Below are positions 9,358 to 20,783 of a stretch of DNA of 42,889 nt, one piece after another. The stretch covers positions 1-42,889 of the forward strand of contig JBNGIS010019433.1 in the NCBI GenBank assembly GCA_049999725.1, given 5' to 3'. The DNA is from Haplomitrium mnioides. Its lineage: Eukaryota > Marchantiophyta > Haplomitriopsida > Calobryales. Each line of letters begins with the position of its first letter. Position 1 is the stretch's first letter. A program made the translations under genes and the position numbers. The notes beneath the pieces were generated by a model, which was given only the letters and a program-made list of their open reading frames with translations, had not been told where the DNA came from and made no database searches.

Positions 9358-10637
9358 TGTCAATCTCCAACTTCAGGCCTTAACCTTCTCAAGTGCCACT
9401 TTGAAGACAAGGGAGGACAAATTCAGGGCTTTCAAGTTCTTTTTTGAGATGGCCCCTTGCCAGTTATCACTTTGAGGCTTTAAGGATTCTCCCTTTCCTT
9501 ACAAGTCCTTTGTTCACCTCTCACTCTCTTCAAGTTACAATCTAGTCATTCATTCATAAAACCCCAAGTCCACATTTACACCACTCAACATTCTTTGTGT
9601 AATTCCTTCAATATATTCCAAGGGTCCAAATCTTAGACCCTGGCACCATGTGTATGCTTTGGGGGCAGAAAATGGCTGTGATCTGCACCAATAAACAATG
9701 ATAGAGGATTGGACTCCCCCTCTCAATGTTGTCACATGAACTGATACAGATGTGATTCCTAACTATCCTAATATGAACTATTTTCTAAACAATAAAACAA
9801 GGTCAGAAACAGAGAGCATTAACCCCCAAGGTCACAAGACTGTGTCAAGGGACTTGACTCCCCCTCCAAAGTTGTCCCAAGGTCTGCTCAACTGTTCCTG
9901 TCAAATCCTAGTCTAGAATGTCTCTTATATACAAAATGCAGAATGCAAATCTAACTATGAACATATGCACATTCACACCCAACAATGTATTGCAACAAAA
10001 CAAAGTCCTTGAGGGCCCTCTCGACCTGATCTCTCTAGCAGATTTCTCCCTTTTGAATCACTTACCACCTCCACACCAACATCCACACCCACACACCCCT
10101 CTCCAGATAGTTTTTTAACTTCCCTCGCAAGAAGCCCTGCTTTTACTTCTGCTTTTACTTCCTCATGCTAGGAAGAAGATTTTTTTGACTTCCACCACTG
10201 GAAGACATTCTTCCCAACTGTAGGTAGCTCACTCCACCCCTGAGCCTTGACAGGTCTTCTCCGCAATACGCAGGCACTAACGCAGCCACCCTCTCTCAGC
10301 TCCACTTGAAGAATTACACCAGAGCACAATCTGAGCACTCTAGGTTGATGCTCCCATACAAGGAATGAACAAACAACTTCAAGATCCCACTTGGCAACCT
10401 CTCTGAATTCTCAACAGGCTAGATTCCCTTCTAGACTCCCGTATCGATCCACCTCCGCTCTTGGTCCACTTGCGGGGATGAGTTCACCTGGATCACCTAA
10501 GCCTCTAGAGCTCTCCGCCCAGCAATTCTCGGCACCCCTCCAGTCCACCTCCACCCCCGCTTGCCCCCAACGCAAGTTCACTTGCTTCAGGTAGCTTTTC
10601 AATGGAATCCCACTCCTGCCCTATCTCGTTGCAATTT
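9358..10637 (-). mobile_element. Outer Gypsy 3' LTR, distal part (U5 side)
   Basis: Aligns with 36216-37350 of the 5' LTR from the first base (TGTCAATCTCC vs TGTCACTCCCC, then the shared CAGGCCTTAACCTTCTCAAG) to about 10490. The last ~150 bases have no partner in the 5' LTR, which has a deletion there. It stops at 10637, where the inner Gypsy is inserted. No gene lies in it. Confidence 0.9.
10633..10637. repeat. Target-site duplication AATTT, left copy (inner Gypsy)
   Basis: AATTT precedes TGTTGCTCCCC at 10638. GATTT (28057-28061) follows the terminal CA at 28056. The pair differs at one base. Uninterrupted relatives read CGTTGCGATTTCCTTG at this place (near 12040 and 15235), so the left copy has mutated. 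Confidence 0.85.
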
Positions 10638-10976
10638 TGTTGCTCCCCTGTTTCGGGCCTTAACCTTTTCATGTCCCGCTTTGAGCGCAGGGGAGGACAT
10701 ATTACAGGCTTTCAGGTTCTTTTCTGAGATGGCCCCTTGCCAGCTACCTCTTTGAGGCTCTAAGGATTCTCCCTTTCCTTCCAAGCCTTTAATACGCCAC
10801 TCACTCTCTTCTAGTGGCACTCTAGTCAAACATTCATGCAACCTCCAAGTCCACATTCATCCCCCCAATTGATATGTGTGTAATTCCTGCACTTTATAAA
10901 AAGGACCCAATGACTTAGGTCTTGCCACCTTATTCGTGCTTGGGGTAGAAATAGTGCTGGTGACCTGCACAACTGA
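10638..10976 (-). mobile_element. Inner Gypsy 3' LTR, distal part
   Basis: Matches the start of the inner 5' LTR at 20784 through the shared TTGATATGTGTGTAATTC, GGACCCAATGACTTAGGT and GGTGACCTGCACAACTGA. It is cut at 10976 by a solo LTR and continues at 14319. Confidence 0.9.
10972..10976. repeat. Target-site duplication ACTGA, left copy (solo LTR 1)
   Basis: ACTGA before TG at 10977, and ACTAA (14314-14318) after CA at 14313, with one mismatch. The intact relative at 21117 reads CAACTGAACAATACC, which is what remains when the insert and one copy are taken out. Confidence 0.85.
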
Positions 10977-13900
10977 TGTCGCTCCCCTGTTTCGGGTCTT
11001 AACCTTTTCAGGCCATGTTTTAAGCCAAGGGAGGACGGGTTTCGGGCTTTCAGGTTCTTTTCTAAGATGGCCTCTTACTAGTTATCGTTTTCACGCCTTA
11101 AGGACTTTCCCCTTCCTTACAGACCTTATGTTCACCACTCACTCTTCTTATGTTTGCACTCAACTCATTCTTTTAGAACCAATCCACATTCATCACACCC
11201 AGCATTCGTGTAATTCTTTCCATATATTCCAAAGGTCCAAACCTAGGACCCTGCCACCTTATATGTGGTTGGGGCAGAATAGGTGCTGGTGACCTGCACC
11301 ACCTGAACAATACAACAAGACTGGGATCCCCCTCTCAAGGTTGTTTCAGAACTGAAAACAGATTATCCTAACTTATCCTAATGTGATCTAATTCCTAACT
11401 GTGCAAAAGGATCAAGGACAGAGAGCATTCACCCCCAGGATACCAGAACTTGTGTCGAGGGATGGGACTCCCCCTCCAAGGCTGTCTCCAAGGTCTGCTC
11501 AACTATCCCGATGCCTTCTAATCTAATAAGTCACTAGGGCACAAAGCAAAAAGGAAATCTAGCTACACAGATATAGACAAATGATTTACACACTATATGC
11601 AAGAGAGATTATAGTCCTTGAAGGCCCTCTGGATTTCTACTAAATAATACTTCCCTTGTGAATCCCATTGCCTTACAACTCTAGCCCAGCAACTCACACA
11701 CCCTCTTCTCCAGATAGTTTTTTAACTTCCCTCGCGAGAAGCCCTGCTTTTACTTCCTCATGCTAGGAAGAGAGTTTCTTTGACTTCCACCTCTGGAAGA
11801 TAGCTTTCCCAGCTGCAGGTAGCTCACTCCACCCCCGAGCCTCGATAGGTCTTACTACGCATTGCACCGGCACTAGCGCAGCCCCCCCTCTCAGCTCCAC
11901 TTGAAGAATTACACTAGAGTGTACTCCGAACACTCTGGGCTGATACTTGCGCACAAGGAATGGTAGAGACAACCCCAAGCTCCTCACTTGGCAGCCTCTT
12001 CCGAAGTCATAACTGGGACTCCCACCCCAGCCGCCCCTCGTTGCGATTTCCTTGTCCTTAGATCGTGATGCTCCTACACAGATAACGCAGAGACAACCCC
12101 AAGTCCTCCCATGGTGGCCTCTCCCGAAGTCTTAGCCAACCAGAATCCAATCGAGACCCCGTATCAGTCACCCTCCACTCTGGTCCACCGGCAAGGATGA
12201 GGTCACCTGGATCGCCCGAGCATCCAGAGCTCCTCGCTCTACAATCCTTGATGCCGCTCTAGTCCTCCTCTGAATCCCCCTGACCCACTGGAGCGAGTAC
12301 CCCTGCTTCACATGGTCTTGTCAGTGAATTCTCATTCCAGCCCCCCTTCGTTGCGATTCCCCTTAGCGTGCAGTTGCCTCACGCCTTGAGGTTGCCCGTG
12401 CATCAACCTGGAAGAATTCGAAGGTCACTAAGGTGTACTCCCCTTGCGAGCGCTGAACTTGCGAGCCTGATCCCAAGAAAGATCGTTAATCCCGTTAGCT
12501 CCCTAGAGCTGGGAGGTGACGACGCGTGGCGCGCGCCTGTTAATCCCGTTACAACCGACAAGTAGCGCACGCCGCGTGTCAAGTGATGATGATAGTACAA
12601 CGGTAAAATTGACGAGGAGTCCGAGGAATCTTATGGCTGAGATTCCATAAATTCTCGCGACTGAGTCCGAAGGGGTCTTTGGAACAGAGTTCCGAAGTGC
12701 CCCGCGGGATCTAGTTCACAGAATCTCCAAATATGCCCCCGCAGATCCCAAGTCACCCTCCTTTCGCCATGTCACCCGCTGCACCACCGTCCAATGCCGC
12801 CCCGCAAGGGGGTAGCCTGACCATCGCGCTTACTCTCACTTCCGTGGTTGACCTGCTCTTTGTCCAAAGTCCGATGAGCCCTTCTCCTGTTGCCGCGTGC
12901 CCCGTGAGCTTCTGCGGGGTCCCTAGAGTCGCCACGTCCTCCGAAGGGCGCCGTCCGACGCCGCCCCGCAAGGGGGTAGGCTGACCGTCGGCTGACTTCC
13001 TTCCGAGGTTTACCCTCGGAACTCTTACCTTGCTCCACCGAGCGCAACGTTTCTGAAGCCTGCCTCGGACTCCCTGCGCTCCCCACGTCATCCGTTGAGC
13101 CAATGCGGACCTTACTCTGCTCGCCGAATAAGAACTGTGCTGATTTTGCCGTTTCATCCTTCCCTCGAGATAAGAACTATGTGTGCGCCTGGGGCTCCAT
13201 TTGTTATCTTTTTCAAAAGCTCGATATAGGAATTGCAAGGCCCTTTGTCCCTCTATCAAACTTTCAGATGTTGTGGTTGGACTTGTCAAACTTTCGCCCT
13301 TGGTCATGCCGAAGCTGCATTGAATCACCCTTTCAGCGCCTGCTTGCTCCTCCGTCGATCGAACCTGCGTTAAATCCCCTTTCTTGCTCAGCCTTCTCCT
13401 CGTTGGTCGGTTGGTGATAGATCACCCATTCGGCTTCCTCGGAACTCCCCTTCTCGGATCTCTGATAGATCACCCTTCCATTCTCCTTCGGCCAGACCCT
13501 CGATATGTCGCTGCTTCAGGCCCTCTTCCTTGCTCCTATGTAGGATTCCTCGCGGATTCCTCTTAACCGGTGTCCCCACGTCGTAAGACGGATCGGAACC
13601 CTGTTAAGTGGACTCCCCACTTAGGGAGGCGCCTGTCCGTAGATTCGCGGGCCTCCTGGTGCCGCCACGTCGTCCTTGGAATCCCACGAAGTGCTCTGGA
13701 GACGCCACGTTTCCGTGGATTCTCGCGAGGCCTTCTGGAGACTCCACCTTTCCGCCCGGATTCGCGGACTCAACTGGAAGGAATCGATTAGCCCTTGCAA
13801 AGCGCGCTCCTACTTGCGAGATCAAGGCGTCCCTCTTCTCCGGCGTTGCTCGCCCTCGTGACGATCTTACCTTCTCATTTCTCTCCTTGAATCCTGCTTC

Positions 13901-14313
13901 CCAATTTGTGGCCGATGCAGGACCCCCGCGATGTGCCTTTCTTTGGAGTGTCTTTGGATTTCATCGTTGTGGATCCATTCCTCTTCCTCCTGCGATTGCT
14001 TCGCCACAGGTGGCTGCTCTCTTCCTTCTCCCCAGGCTCGAATCCCCGCATCCTTTTGAGGCCCACGGATTCTCACTGGCCTGCTTCGAATTTCGGAAGG
14101 TGGCCCTTCCTCTGGCTAGCGATCATGGTTCCTTCCTCCTCTCTTCCGCCATGATCATGTTTCCCTCTCAGGACTCATGCGCCCTGCTCTAAGTAGCTGT
14201 TTGAGGGTTCTTCGTGGCTCTTGAGAGGCCCTCACACTTGCCAAGGCTTATTGTGTCGCTGATGCTTCTGATTTCGTGAATTTTTCTTGAGTGCTCCAAA
14301 GCACCGGCTGACA
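10977..14313 (-). mobile_element. Solo LTR 1 of the Gypsy family
   Basis: A 3.34-kb LTR starting TGTCGCTCCCCTGTTTCGGG and ending CACCGGCTGACA, bounded by near-identical 5-bp duplications. It has no internal coding region, so it is the product of LTR-LTR recombination. It carries two copies of the ~0.3-kb unit containing GATGAGGTCACCTGGATCG, followed by the GC-rich U3 with TGACGTGG (13083-13090), TTGAC (12848) and CCCCGCAAGGGG (12800 and 12964) motifs. The many short open frames in it are not conserved among LTR copies and are not genes. Confidence 0.9.
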
Positions 14314-14318
14314 ACTAA
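14314..14318. repeat. Target-site duplication ACTAA, right copy (solo LTR 1)
   Basis: Partner of ACTGA at 10972-10976, with one substitution. Confidence 0.8.
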
Positions 14319-17300
14319 ACAATACCAAAGGTCTGGACTCCCCCTCTCAGGGTGGTCACAGAGCTGGTCTAGATATTCCTAACTATCTTAGAATGCACTA
14401 ATTCCCACTCTATGCAACAGAATCAAAATAGAAAGCATTTATCCCCAGGATACCAGAACTTGTGTCAAGGGATTGGACTCCCCCTTCAAGGTTGTTCCCA
14501 TGGTCTACTCAACTATCTTGATGTCTTCTAAGCTAATAAAACTTCTAGAACACAATGCAGAATGGAAATCTAACTACACATATATGAACAAACAATTTAT
14601 ACAATATGTGCAAGAGAAAACAGAGTCCTTGAAGGCCCTATGGATTTCCACCAGTTGGTACTTCCCATTAATCCCTGCTGCCTTACAACCTGCATCCCAG
14701 CAATCACCCACACACCCTCTCTTCCAGATAGTTTTTTAACTTCCCTCACGAGAAGCCTTGCTTTTACTTCCTCAGACTAGGAAGAGAGTTTCTTTGACTT
14801 CCACCTCTAGAAGACAGCTTTCCCAGCTACAAGTAGCCTCCACCTTGAGCCTCAACGAGTCTTACTACGTATTGCGTGGGCACTAACGCAGCCCCCCTCT
14901 CATCTCCACTTGGAATTACACCAGAGTGTACTCCGAACACTCTGAGTTGATACTCACACACAAGAAATGGTATAGACAACCCCAAGCTCCTCACTTGGCA
15001 GCCTCTCCCAAAGTCATAGCCAGCCGGAATCCCTTTGAACTATCATATTAGTCCCCCACCGCCTTGGTCCACCTGCAAGGATGAGGTCACCTGGATTGCC
15101 CAAGCATCCAAAGCTCCTCACTCTGCAATCCTCAGTGCCCCTTCACTCCTCCTCTGAATCCTCCGGCCCCTTGGAGCTAGTACCCCTACTTCACGTAGAT
15201 CCTTACTGAATTCCCACTCCAACCGCCCCTCGTTGCGATTTCCTTGTCCTCGGATCGTGATGTTCCTATAGAGAGAATGCAAAGATGACCCCAAGTCCTC
15301 CTATAGTGGCCGCTCCCAAAGTTTTAGTCAGCCAAAATCCCTTCGAGACCCCGTATCGGTACACCTCCGCCCTAGTCCACCTGCAAGGATGAGGTCACCT
15401 GGATCGCCCAAGCATCCAGAGCTCCTCACTCTGCAATCCTCGGCGCTCCTCTAGTCCTCCTCTGAATCCCCCAGCCCCTCTAGAGCTAGTCCACTCGCTT
15501 CATGTGGTCTTCTCACTGAATTCCCACTCTAGCCTCCCCTCGTTGCGATTCCCCTTTGCGTGCAGTTGCCTCGTGCCTTGAGATTGCATGTGCATCAACC
15601 CGAACATAATTGAAGGCCAAGGATGTATACCCCCCGCAAGCGCTGATCTCACGAGCCCAATCCGATGAATAGTCGTCATGGCCGTTGAGCTCGAAGTGGG
15701 AGAATGCGATGCGTGGCTCCCTCGATAGTTAATCTTGTTACCCTAGAAAAGGAAATCGAGCCGCGTGTCCTTTGAGTTGATCGAAAAAGACAAGTACAAC
15801 GGTAATCTCACGGGAAATCCAAGGAATCTTGCAAGAAGAGATTCTGTAGATTCCCGCAGAACCAAGTCCGAAAAGGTTCTTCGGAACCGAGTTCTGAAGT
15901 GCCCACAAAACCCAGTCTACGGAATCTCCACATATTCCCCCGTAGATCCCTCTTTGTTCTCCTCGCGCCACGTCGTCCGATGCCGCCCCGCAAAGGGGTA
16001 GGCAGACCGTCGGCTGACTTCCTTCCGAGGTTGACCCACGGAACCCCCTACGTGCTTCTCAAGGCGCCACGTTGTCCGAAGGCCACCGTCCGACGCCGCT
16101 CCGCAAGGGGTAGGCAGACCATTGCGCGGACCCTTCTTCCGAAGTTGACCATCGGAAAACCTACCAAGTTTCTCAGCGTGCCACATTTCAGAAGCCCTTC
16201 CGCGGACTCCCTACGCTCGCCACGTCATCCGAAGAGCCGCTACGGACTTACTCCGCTCGCCGAATAAGAACTATGCCGATGTCTCTGTTTCATTGTACCT
16301 TCAAAGTAAGAACTATGCGCGCGCCCGAGGCTCTCTTCGTTAATATTTCCAAAAGCTTGATATAAGAACTACAAGGCCCTTTTGGACCATTCGCCCCTTC
16401 AAACTTTTGGATGCCAACCGCACCCCATCAAACTTTCACCCTTGTGATGTCGGATCGGCGTTGAATCACCTTTTTGACGCCGCTTGCTCCTTCGTCGGTC
16501 GCACCAACGTTAGATGGATTTTCCGGCCGCCCTCATCTTGCTATCCGATTCACCGATAGATAGTCTTTTCGGCGTACCCCTCGTTTCCCCCAACCGGATC
16601 GGCTCCATATCGCCCTTCTAGCTCAACCTTCTCCCCGTTGGACGATTTGCGATGGGTCACCATTTTGCCACTGATGCGTATCGTTTCAACCGGCTCGCTG
16701 ACAAGTCACCTTCACTTGCTCTTTGTCGGCCAGTATGGTGATTTGTCCCCCTTTCGGCTCTCCTATGTTTTCCTCTTGATGGATCCGCGCTAAGTCGCCC
16801 CTTCGGCTTCCCCGCTCCTCTTCCTCTCGGATCTCCGATGTATCATCCTTCCTTCGACCATATCCCTGATAAGTCGCTGTTTTGTGCCCTCCTCCTTGCT
16901 CCCCAGTTGGATTCCTCACGAATCCCTCTTAACCGGGGTCCCCACGTCATATATGGATCGGAACCCCGCTAAGTGGGATCCCTACTTAGGGAGGCGACTT
17001 TCCGCCGATTCTCGGGCCTTCTAGTGCCGCCACGTCATTCGTGGAATCCCACGAAGTGCTTCGGAGACGCCATGTTTCCGTGGAATCTCGCGGGGCCTTT
17101 CGGAGACTCCACATTTCCACCAGGATTCGCAGACTCAAATGGGAGAGTTTGATCGGCCCTTGTAGAGCACGCTCATGCTTGCAGGATCAAGGTGTCCCTC
17201 TTCTCTTGCCTAACTCACCCTCGTGACGATCTCACCTTCTCATCTTCCTCCTTGATCCTTGCTTCTCGGTTTATGGCCGCTGCAGGACCCCCACGATCTG

Positions 17301-17678
17301 ACTTTCTTCGGAGTGCCTTCAAATTTTGTCATTGTGGATCTGTTCTTCTTCCTCTTGTGATCGCTTTGCCATAGGTGGCCGCTCTCTTCCTCCTCCCCAA
17401 GCTCCGATTCTCACATTCCCCTCTCACACATGGGCTCTAATTGGCCTACTCCGAATTTTGAAAGGTGGCCCCTCCTCTGGTTGGCGATTCTGGTTCCCTC
17501 CTCATCTCTTCCGCCATGATCCTGTTTCCCTCTCAAGACTCATGTGCCCTGCTCTTTGTAGCTGTTTGAGGGTAATCCATTGCTTCTGAGAGGTCTTCAC
17601 ACTTGCCAAGGGTTATTGTGTCGTTGATACTCCCAATTTCCTGAATTCTGCTTGAATGCTCCAAACCACCGGCTGACA
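14319..17678 (-). mobile_element. Inner Gypsy 3' LTR, main part (U3 side)
   Basis: Continues the inner 3' LTR to its end CACCGGCTGACA at 17678, next to the polypurine tract. It aligns with 21122-21780 and 25624-28056 of the 5' LTR. It holds two copies of the ~0.3-kb tandem unit (about 15000-15545), while the 5' LTR holds one. The U3 half (15960-17100) has repeated TGACGTGG boxes (16220, 16942, 17030), TTGACC boxes (16031, 16145), CCCCGCAAAGGGG (15986) and three TAAGAACT words (about 16266, 16310, 16364). No gene lies in it. Confidence 0.9.
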
Positions 17679-17692
17679 TAGCTCCCCCTTCA
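17679..17692 (-). promoter_or_regulatory. Polypurine tract of the inner Gypsy
   Basis: On the reverse strand GAAGGGGGAGCTA lies immediately before the LTR start TGTCAGCCGG. This is the plus-strand DNA primer position of an LTR retrotransposon. Confidence 0.85.
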
Positions 17693-18238
17693 AGTGTGAA
17701 GCATTCCCGCGAACACACTTCTTCTCCCTCAGGTTTTTGGTGCCTCTGCTGCTGGTTGTTGGCCTGACTGTGTAACTCTTGCAAAATAACCCCACAAAAC
17801 GCCCTCCCCACAAAACACACACACACACACAACTTACCTGCGCTGGCTGGACACCCTTGATGGGGTTACAGTTGGGCCCTTGTTTTTGTCTTGATCCGCA
17901 TACCTCTTCAATGTGTCGAAGTCCCCTCTGTTGTCCTTTGGTGGCATAAGAGTAGCTAGTCAAACTCCGCCTGCCTCCCGATGAGCTTGTTCGGACCTCC
18001 CCGTCTCTGCTTTCTTCATCTGATGAGATACTTCGGACCTGCCCCCTCTTCGGATCTTGGTGTCCTCACCCTTGGCCCCATTTGCCGCTGATTTCCTCCA
18101 CTAGTGCTATGGTCCGTTGTAGGCAGATAATGCAATTTGGTTGCTAGACACCACACCCTCCTCCAACAGATCCTCTTCTGTTGCTTCACTCACCAATTGT
18201 ATCCAGTAGTGGTACTCTGAGTCCTCTTCTTCCTCAGA
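17693..18238 (-). pseudogene. Remnant of Gypsy pol ends fused by a large deletion
   Basis: From 17840 to about 17918 the reverse strand matches the last residues of the outer element's integrase and the following non-coding tail (both have GGGCCCAAC..GT..CCC and a CA-rich microsatellite). From about 17945 up to 18238 it matches the linker just after the outer protease (33.59-33.88 kb). The roughly 2.8 kb between those points in the outer element (30.76-33.58 kb: RT, RNase H, integrase) is missing. A CA microsatellite lies at 17815-17830. Confidence 0.75.
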
Positions 18239-18967
18239 CTACTCACTATCATACTCCACCTTGGCCTGCGTTTCCCCTAAGTGAGGAACAAGACAATAGT
18301 GCATTGTCGTTTTGTCAGGGCCGAACACCAATGTGGAGTTCCCAAAGTTGTGCATTACTCTGGCCCCATATAGCCACAGCCTTCCTATCAACACTAGGTA
18401 AGGAGACGCTCTGGCGGGTCGCATTACCAAATAATTCAATTTGAACTCTTTCCCTCCTATGAATGTTGGAATTTGAAGAAGAGAGCTAGTGGCTTTACTC
18501 GTGATCCTGGTTGTCGGCTAGAATTCCGTGAATCCCAGCTTATAAGCTATTTCCTCCACCATAATGTTGACTCCTACCCCTCCATCTACATGCACTAAAG
18601 ATAGTGTGCACCCCGCGATCTGGATGTCGATCTCTAGGGCCCCCTTGTCTTCACAAATTAGTTGCAAATCTGCTGGAGCTCCCACCTTAGGCAGCCTCTT
18701 CCTCCTCTTCACACACATCAACAATTCACGGAGTTGTCTCCGATACAGTGGGCTATCCTTGATGAGTTGGCCCACTGTGACCATAATATAGCAATTTTGT
18801 ACGTCCGCCTGAATGTTGTAAGGGCTGGGCTTCGCCCCCTCTTCCGCAGCTGCAATCTTCTCTTGTACCTTTTGGATCTCTCCCTGCTTCTTCCTGACTT
18901 CCTTGAGGGTCTCCTCCGCTGCTTGCTCTTGTTCCAGGGCCTCTAAGGCCTCTAATTGCCTCCTCAC
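18239..18967 (-). pseudogene. Inner Gypsy aspartic protease with upstream coiled-coil linker
   Basis: The frame 18967-18518 begins with a charged Leu/Glu/Lys-rich segment (RRQLEALEALEQEQAAEE) likely to be coiled coil. It runs into YNIQADVQNCYI.. and the protease with VHVDGGVGVNIM (Asp-Gly-Gly active site) and KLGFTEF. The rest, NYLVMRPARASPYLVLIGRLWLYGARVMHN, is in the frame 18439-18239, so a shift or stop splits it near 18.5 kb. The protease processes Gag, and here it is the only enzyme left in the element. Confidence 0.8.
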
Positions 18968-19830
18968 CTAGTCTCGCTGCTTGGGGTAGAACCATTTTGG
19001 ATTATCCCTCCGATAATCCGAATCAATTTGAGGCGAGGTCGCTCGAGCTACTTCCTTCTTAGCTCTACGCTCAGACTTCCTCTGGCTCCTCTTTGTGGCC
19101 TTAGCCTCTGCCTTGGTGACCACCCTGAAACAATCTTCGGAAGTTGGAGTCTCCCAACCTGGCAACTCGGCTTCCTCCTCCATCTCTAGAGTGATCAGAT
19201 TGACATTGGGGGGGGAGGAGGATTCAAGCTTGGCCCAGGGGAAGCATAGGGTCTTCGGTTCGGACAATTCATCGCCACATGCCCCTCTGTTTTGCATTGG
19301 AAGCACAAGGGAGGTGGTTGGCCATAACTGCTCTTCCGCGGCTCTGGGCAGCTTGATGAAATGTGACTAGGTTGGTCACAATTCCAACAGATCATGATTG
19401 TGGTCCTGGGTGGTCGAGTAGCAGCTCACTGATTCATAGGCCCTGCGTTCCCTCCTGCAAGCCTGCTCAGAATTGTCTGAGGTCCCCCGTTGATTTGATA
19501 CACTATGTCTGGGGCCTCCTCCAGGACATAATCCACCTCTTCTCTCACGTACTCTGGTGCTTCCTCCCTTACATACTGCACAGCATTGGCATCATTCAGA
19601 CATTCTTGGAGAGAGTGTTCGTGTTGCTTGCATCGGACACACCAGACTCCAACTCTCCGGGTCGGCAAGGGTTGTCCCTCCTGTTTGATCCTTGCCAAGA
19701 GGATGTTCATCGCCTCCAACTTGGCGCTCAGCTCATCAATTCGATCTCTCCCCCTTGGCTTCCTACTAGCCTCGGGTTCAGGTTCAGTTTCCTTATATCT
19801 CCCCTTGTTGGCCCCCTTGCGATGATGCAT
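18968..19830 (-). pseudogene. Inner Gypsy Gag C-terminal part, three intact CCHC zinc knuckles
   Basis: Three CX2CX4HX4C knuckles are visible and complete: CVRCKQHEHSLQEC (19600-19641), CWNCDQPSHISSSC (19348-19389) and CFQCKTEGHVAMNC (19264-19305). They lie in the frames 19830-19426 and 19395-19195. A further frame, 19306-18968, holds the basic linker ending DNPKWFYPKQRD. The knuckles bind RNA. Two frame changes break the gene. This is the best-preserved copy of the triple-knuckle region in the window. Confidence 0.8.
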
Positions 19831-20597
19831 CTCCTTGACATGCTTTTCTTCTTCAAGTCTTTCTTCTTCTTCTTCCTCTTGGATGGCCGATCCTCGTTTG
19901 AGCTGCTGTTGCTCGACTCATTCTCGCCTTCCAAAGAGGACTCGAAACTCTGATCTGTTTCCTTGTCACTGTCCGAGGTGCACGAAGAATCATCAGAGTC
20001 GTATCTAGCCCGTGCCTTTCTTCGGGAACTAGTGATGGCAGCCTTCACATGAGATCAGGCTGCATTGACAGCATCCTTCAGAGTCTGGTGATCCGCCTAT
20101 CTTACCCAGGTCCCAATCCCTCTGGGTAGAGCAGATAGGAACCATGCTGTAAGCATCCCGTTAGTGGCTGGCGAGTTCAACTTCCTCGCCACCTTCTTGA
20201 CCGTTGGAGGAATTTCCTCACAAACTAATTTTTTCTTCATCCTATGCTGACCCATCTTGATCAGTGCCTCAGTCTCTTCTTTGATCCCTCGAAATTCTGC
20301 TAAGAAGGCTGCTTTGAATGTCTGCCAGTTCCACTTGACATTATCTGACAAATCTTTGTACCAGGGTTGGGTTTCTCCCTTCAAGACTGCAGGCAGGATT
20401 CCAATCTTCACATGGGCTTCCCCATTTGGCGCTGCAGTGTTTTCAAGGTCATCCAACCATGCATCTAGGTCATCTTTTGAGCGTCCCTTGAAGGACTTGT
20501 ATTTAAATCTTCCCCGAAGCCCAGAAGGTGGTACTGGGTTGGCCATCCCTCCACTGGCCACTGCCACTTCCACCCAGGGGTTCCTTCCTTCCGCCAC
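19728..20597 (-). pseudogene. Inner Gypsy Gag N-terminal part
   Basis: An ATG at 20597 opens a 166-codon frame (MAEGRNPWVEVAVASGGMANPVPPSG...) with GRFKYKSFKG, DAWLDDLENTA and QPWYKDLSDNVK. It stops at 20097. The continuation 20048-19728 has the acidic Ser/Asp tract (YDSDDSSCTSDSD) and the Lys-rich tract. The start lies about 180 bases inside the primer-binding site, a sensible leader. Gag makes the particle shell. One stop or shift near 20.07 kb separates the two halves. Confidence 0.8.
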
Positions 20598-20756
20598 TCT
20601 TCCTCAACAGACTCAACCCCCAGTTGCTCTGTTTCTCAGAAGTAACTTTCTCACAAGCTGACTTGAGTCTTTGGTTCACAAAGTGGTCTTTCTGGTTTGG
20701 GTTGGTATTAGCTTTCTTCAAACCTTTGGCCTTCACCTTAGGCTTTCAAACTTTTG

Positions 20757-20774
20757 GCCCTCCTTCTAGCGCCA
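20757..20774 (-). promoter_or_regulatory. Putative primer-binding site of the inner Gypsy
   Basis: Reverse strand TGGCGCTAGAAGGAGGGC, nine bases inside the LTR end at 20784. It begins with TGG, complementary to a tRNA CCA end, and is the same as in the outer element except for one base. It is not the initiator-Met tRNA site common in plants. Confidence 0.65.
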
Positions 20775-20783
20775 AAAAATTCA

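Noticed and set aside
12733-14192. Several 60-190-codon frames in the GC-rich LTR U3 regions (also at 21.9-23.9 and 28.2-30.2 kb)
   Set aside because: High GC makes stops rare on both strands. The same segments in sister LTRs are not open in the same frame, and no domain is visible.
17815-17830. CA microsatellite as a regulatory site
   Set aside because: An ordinary dinucleotide repeat in the non-coding tail. It is shared with 30637-30648 by descent.
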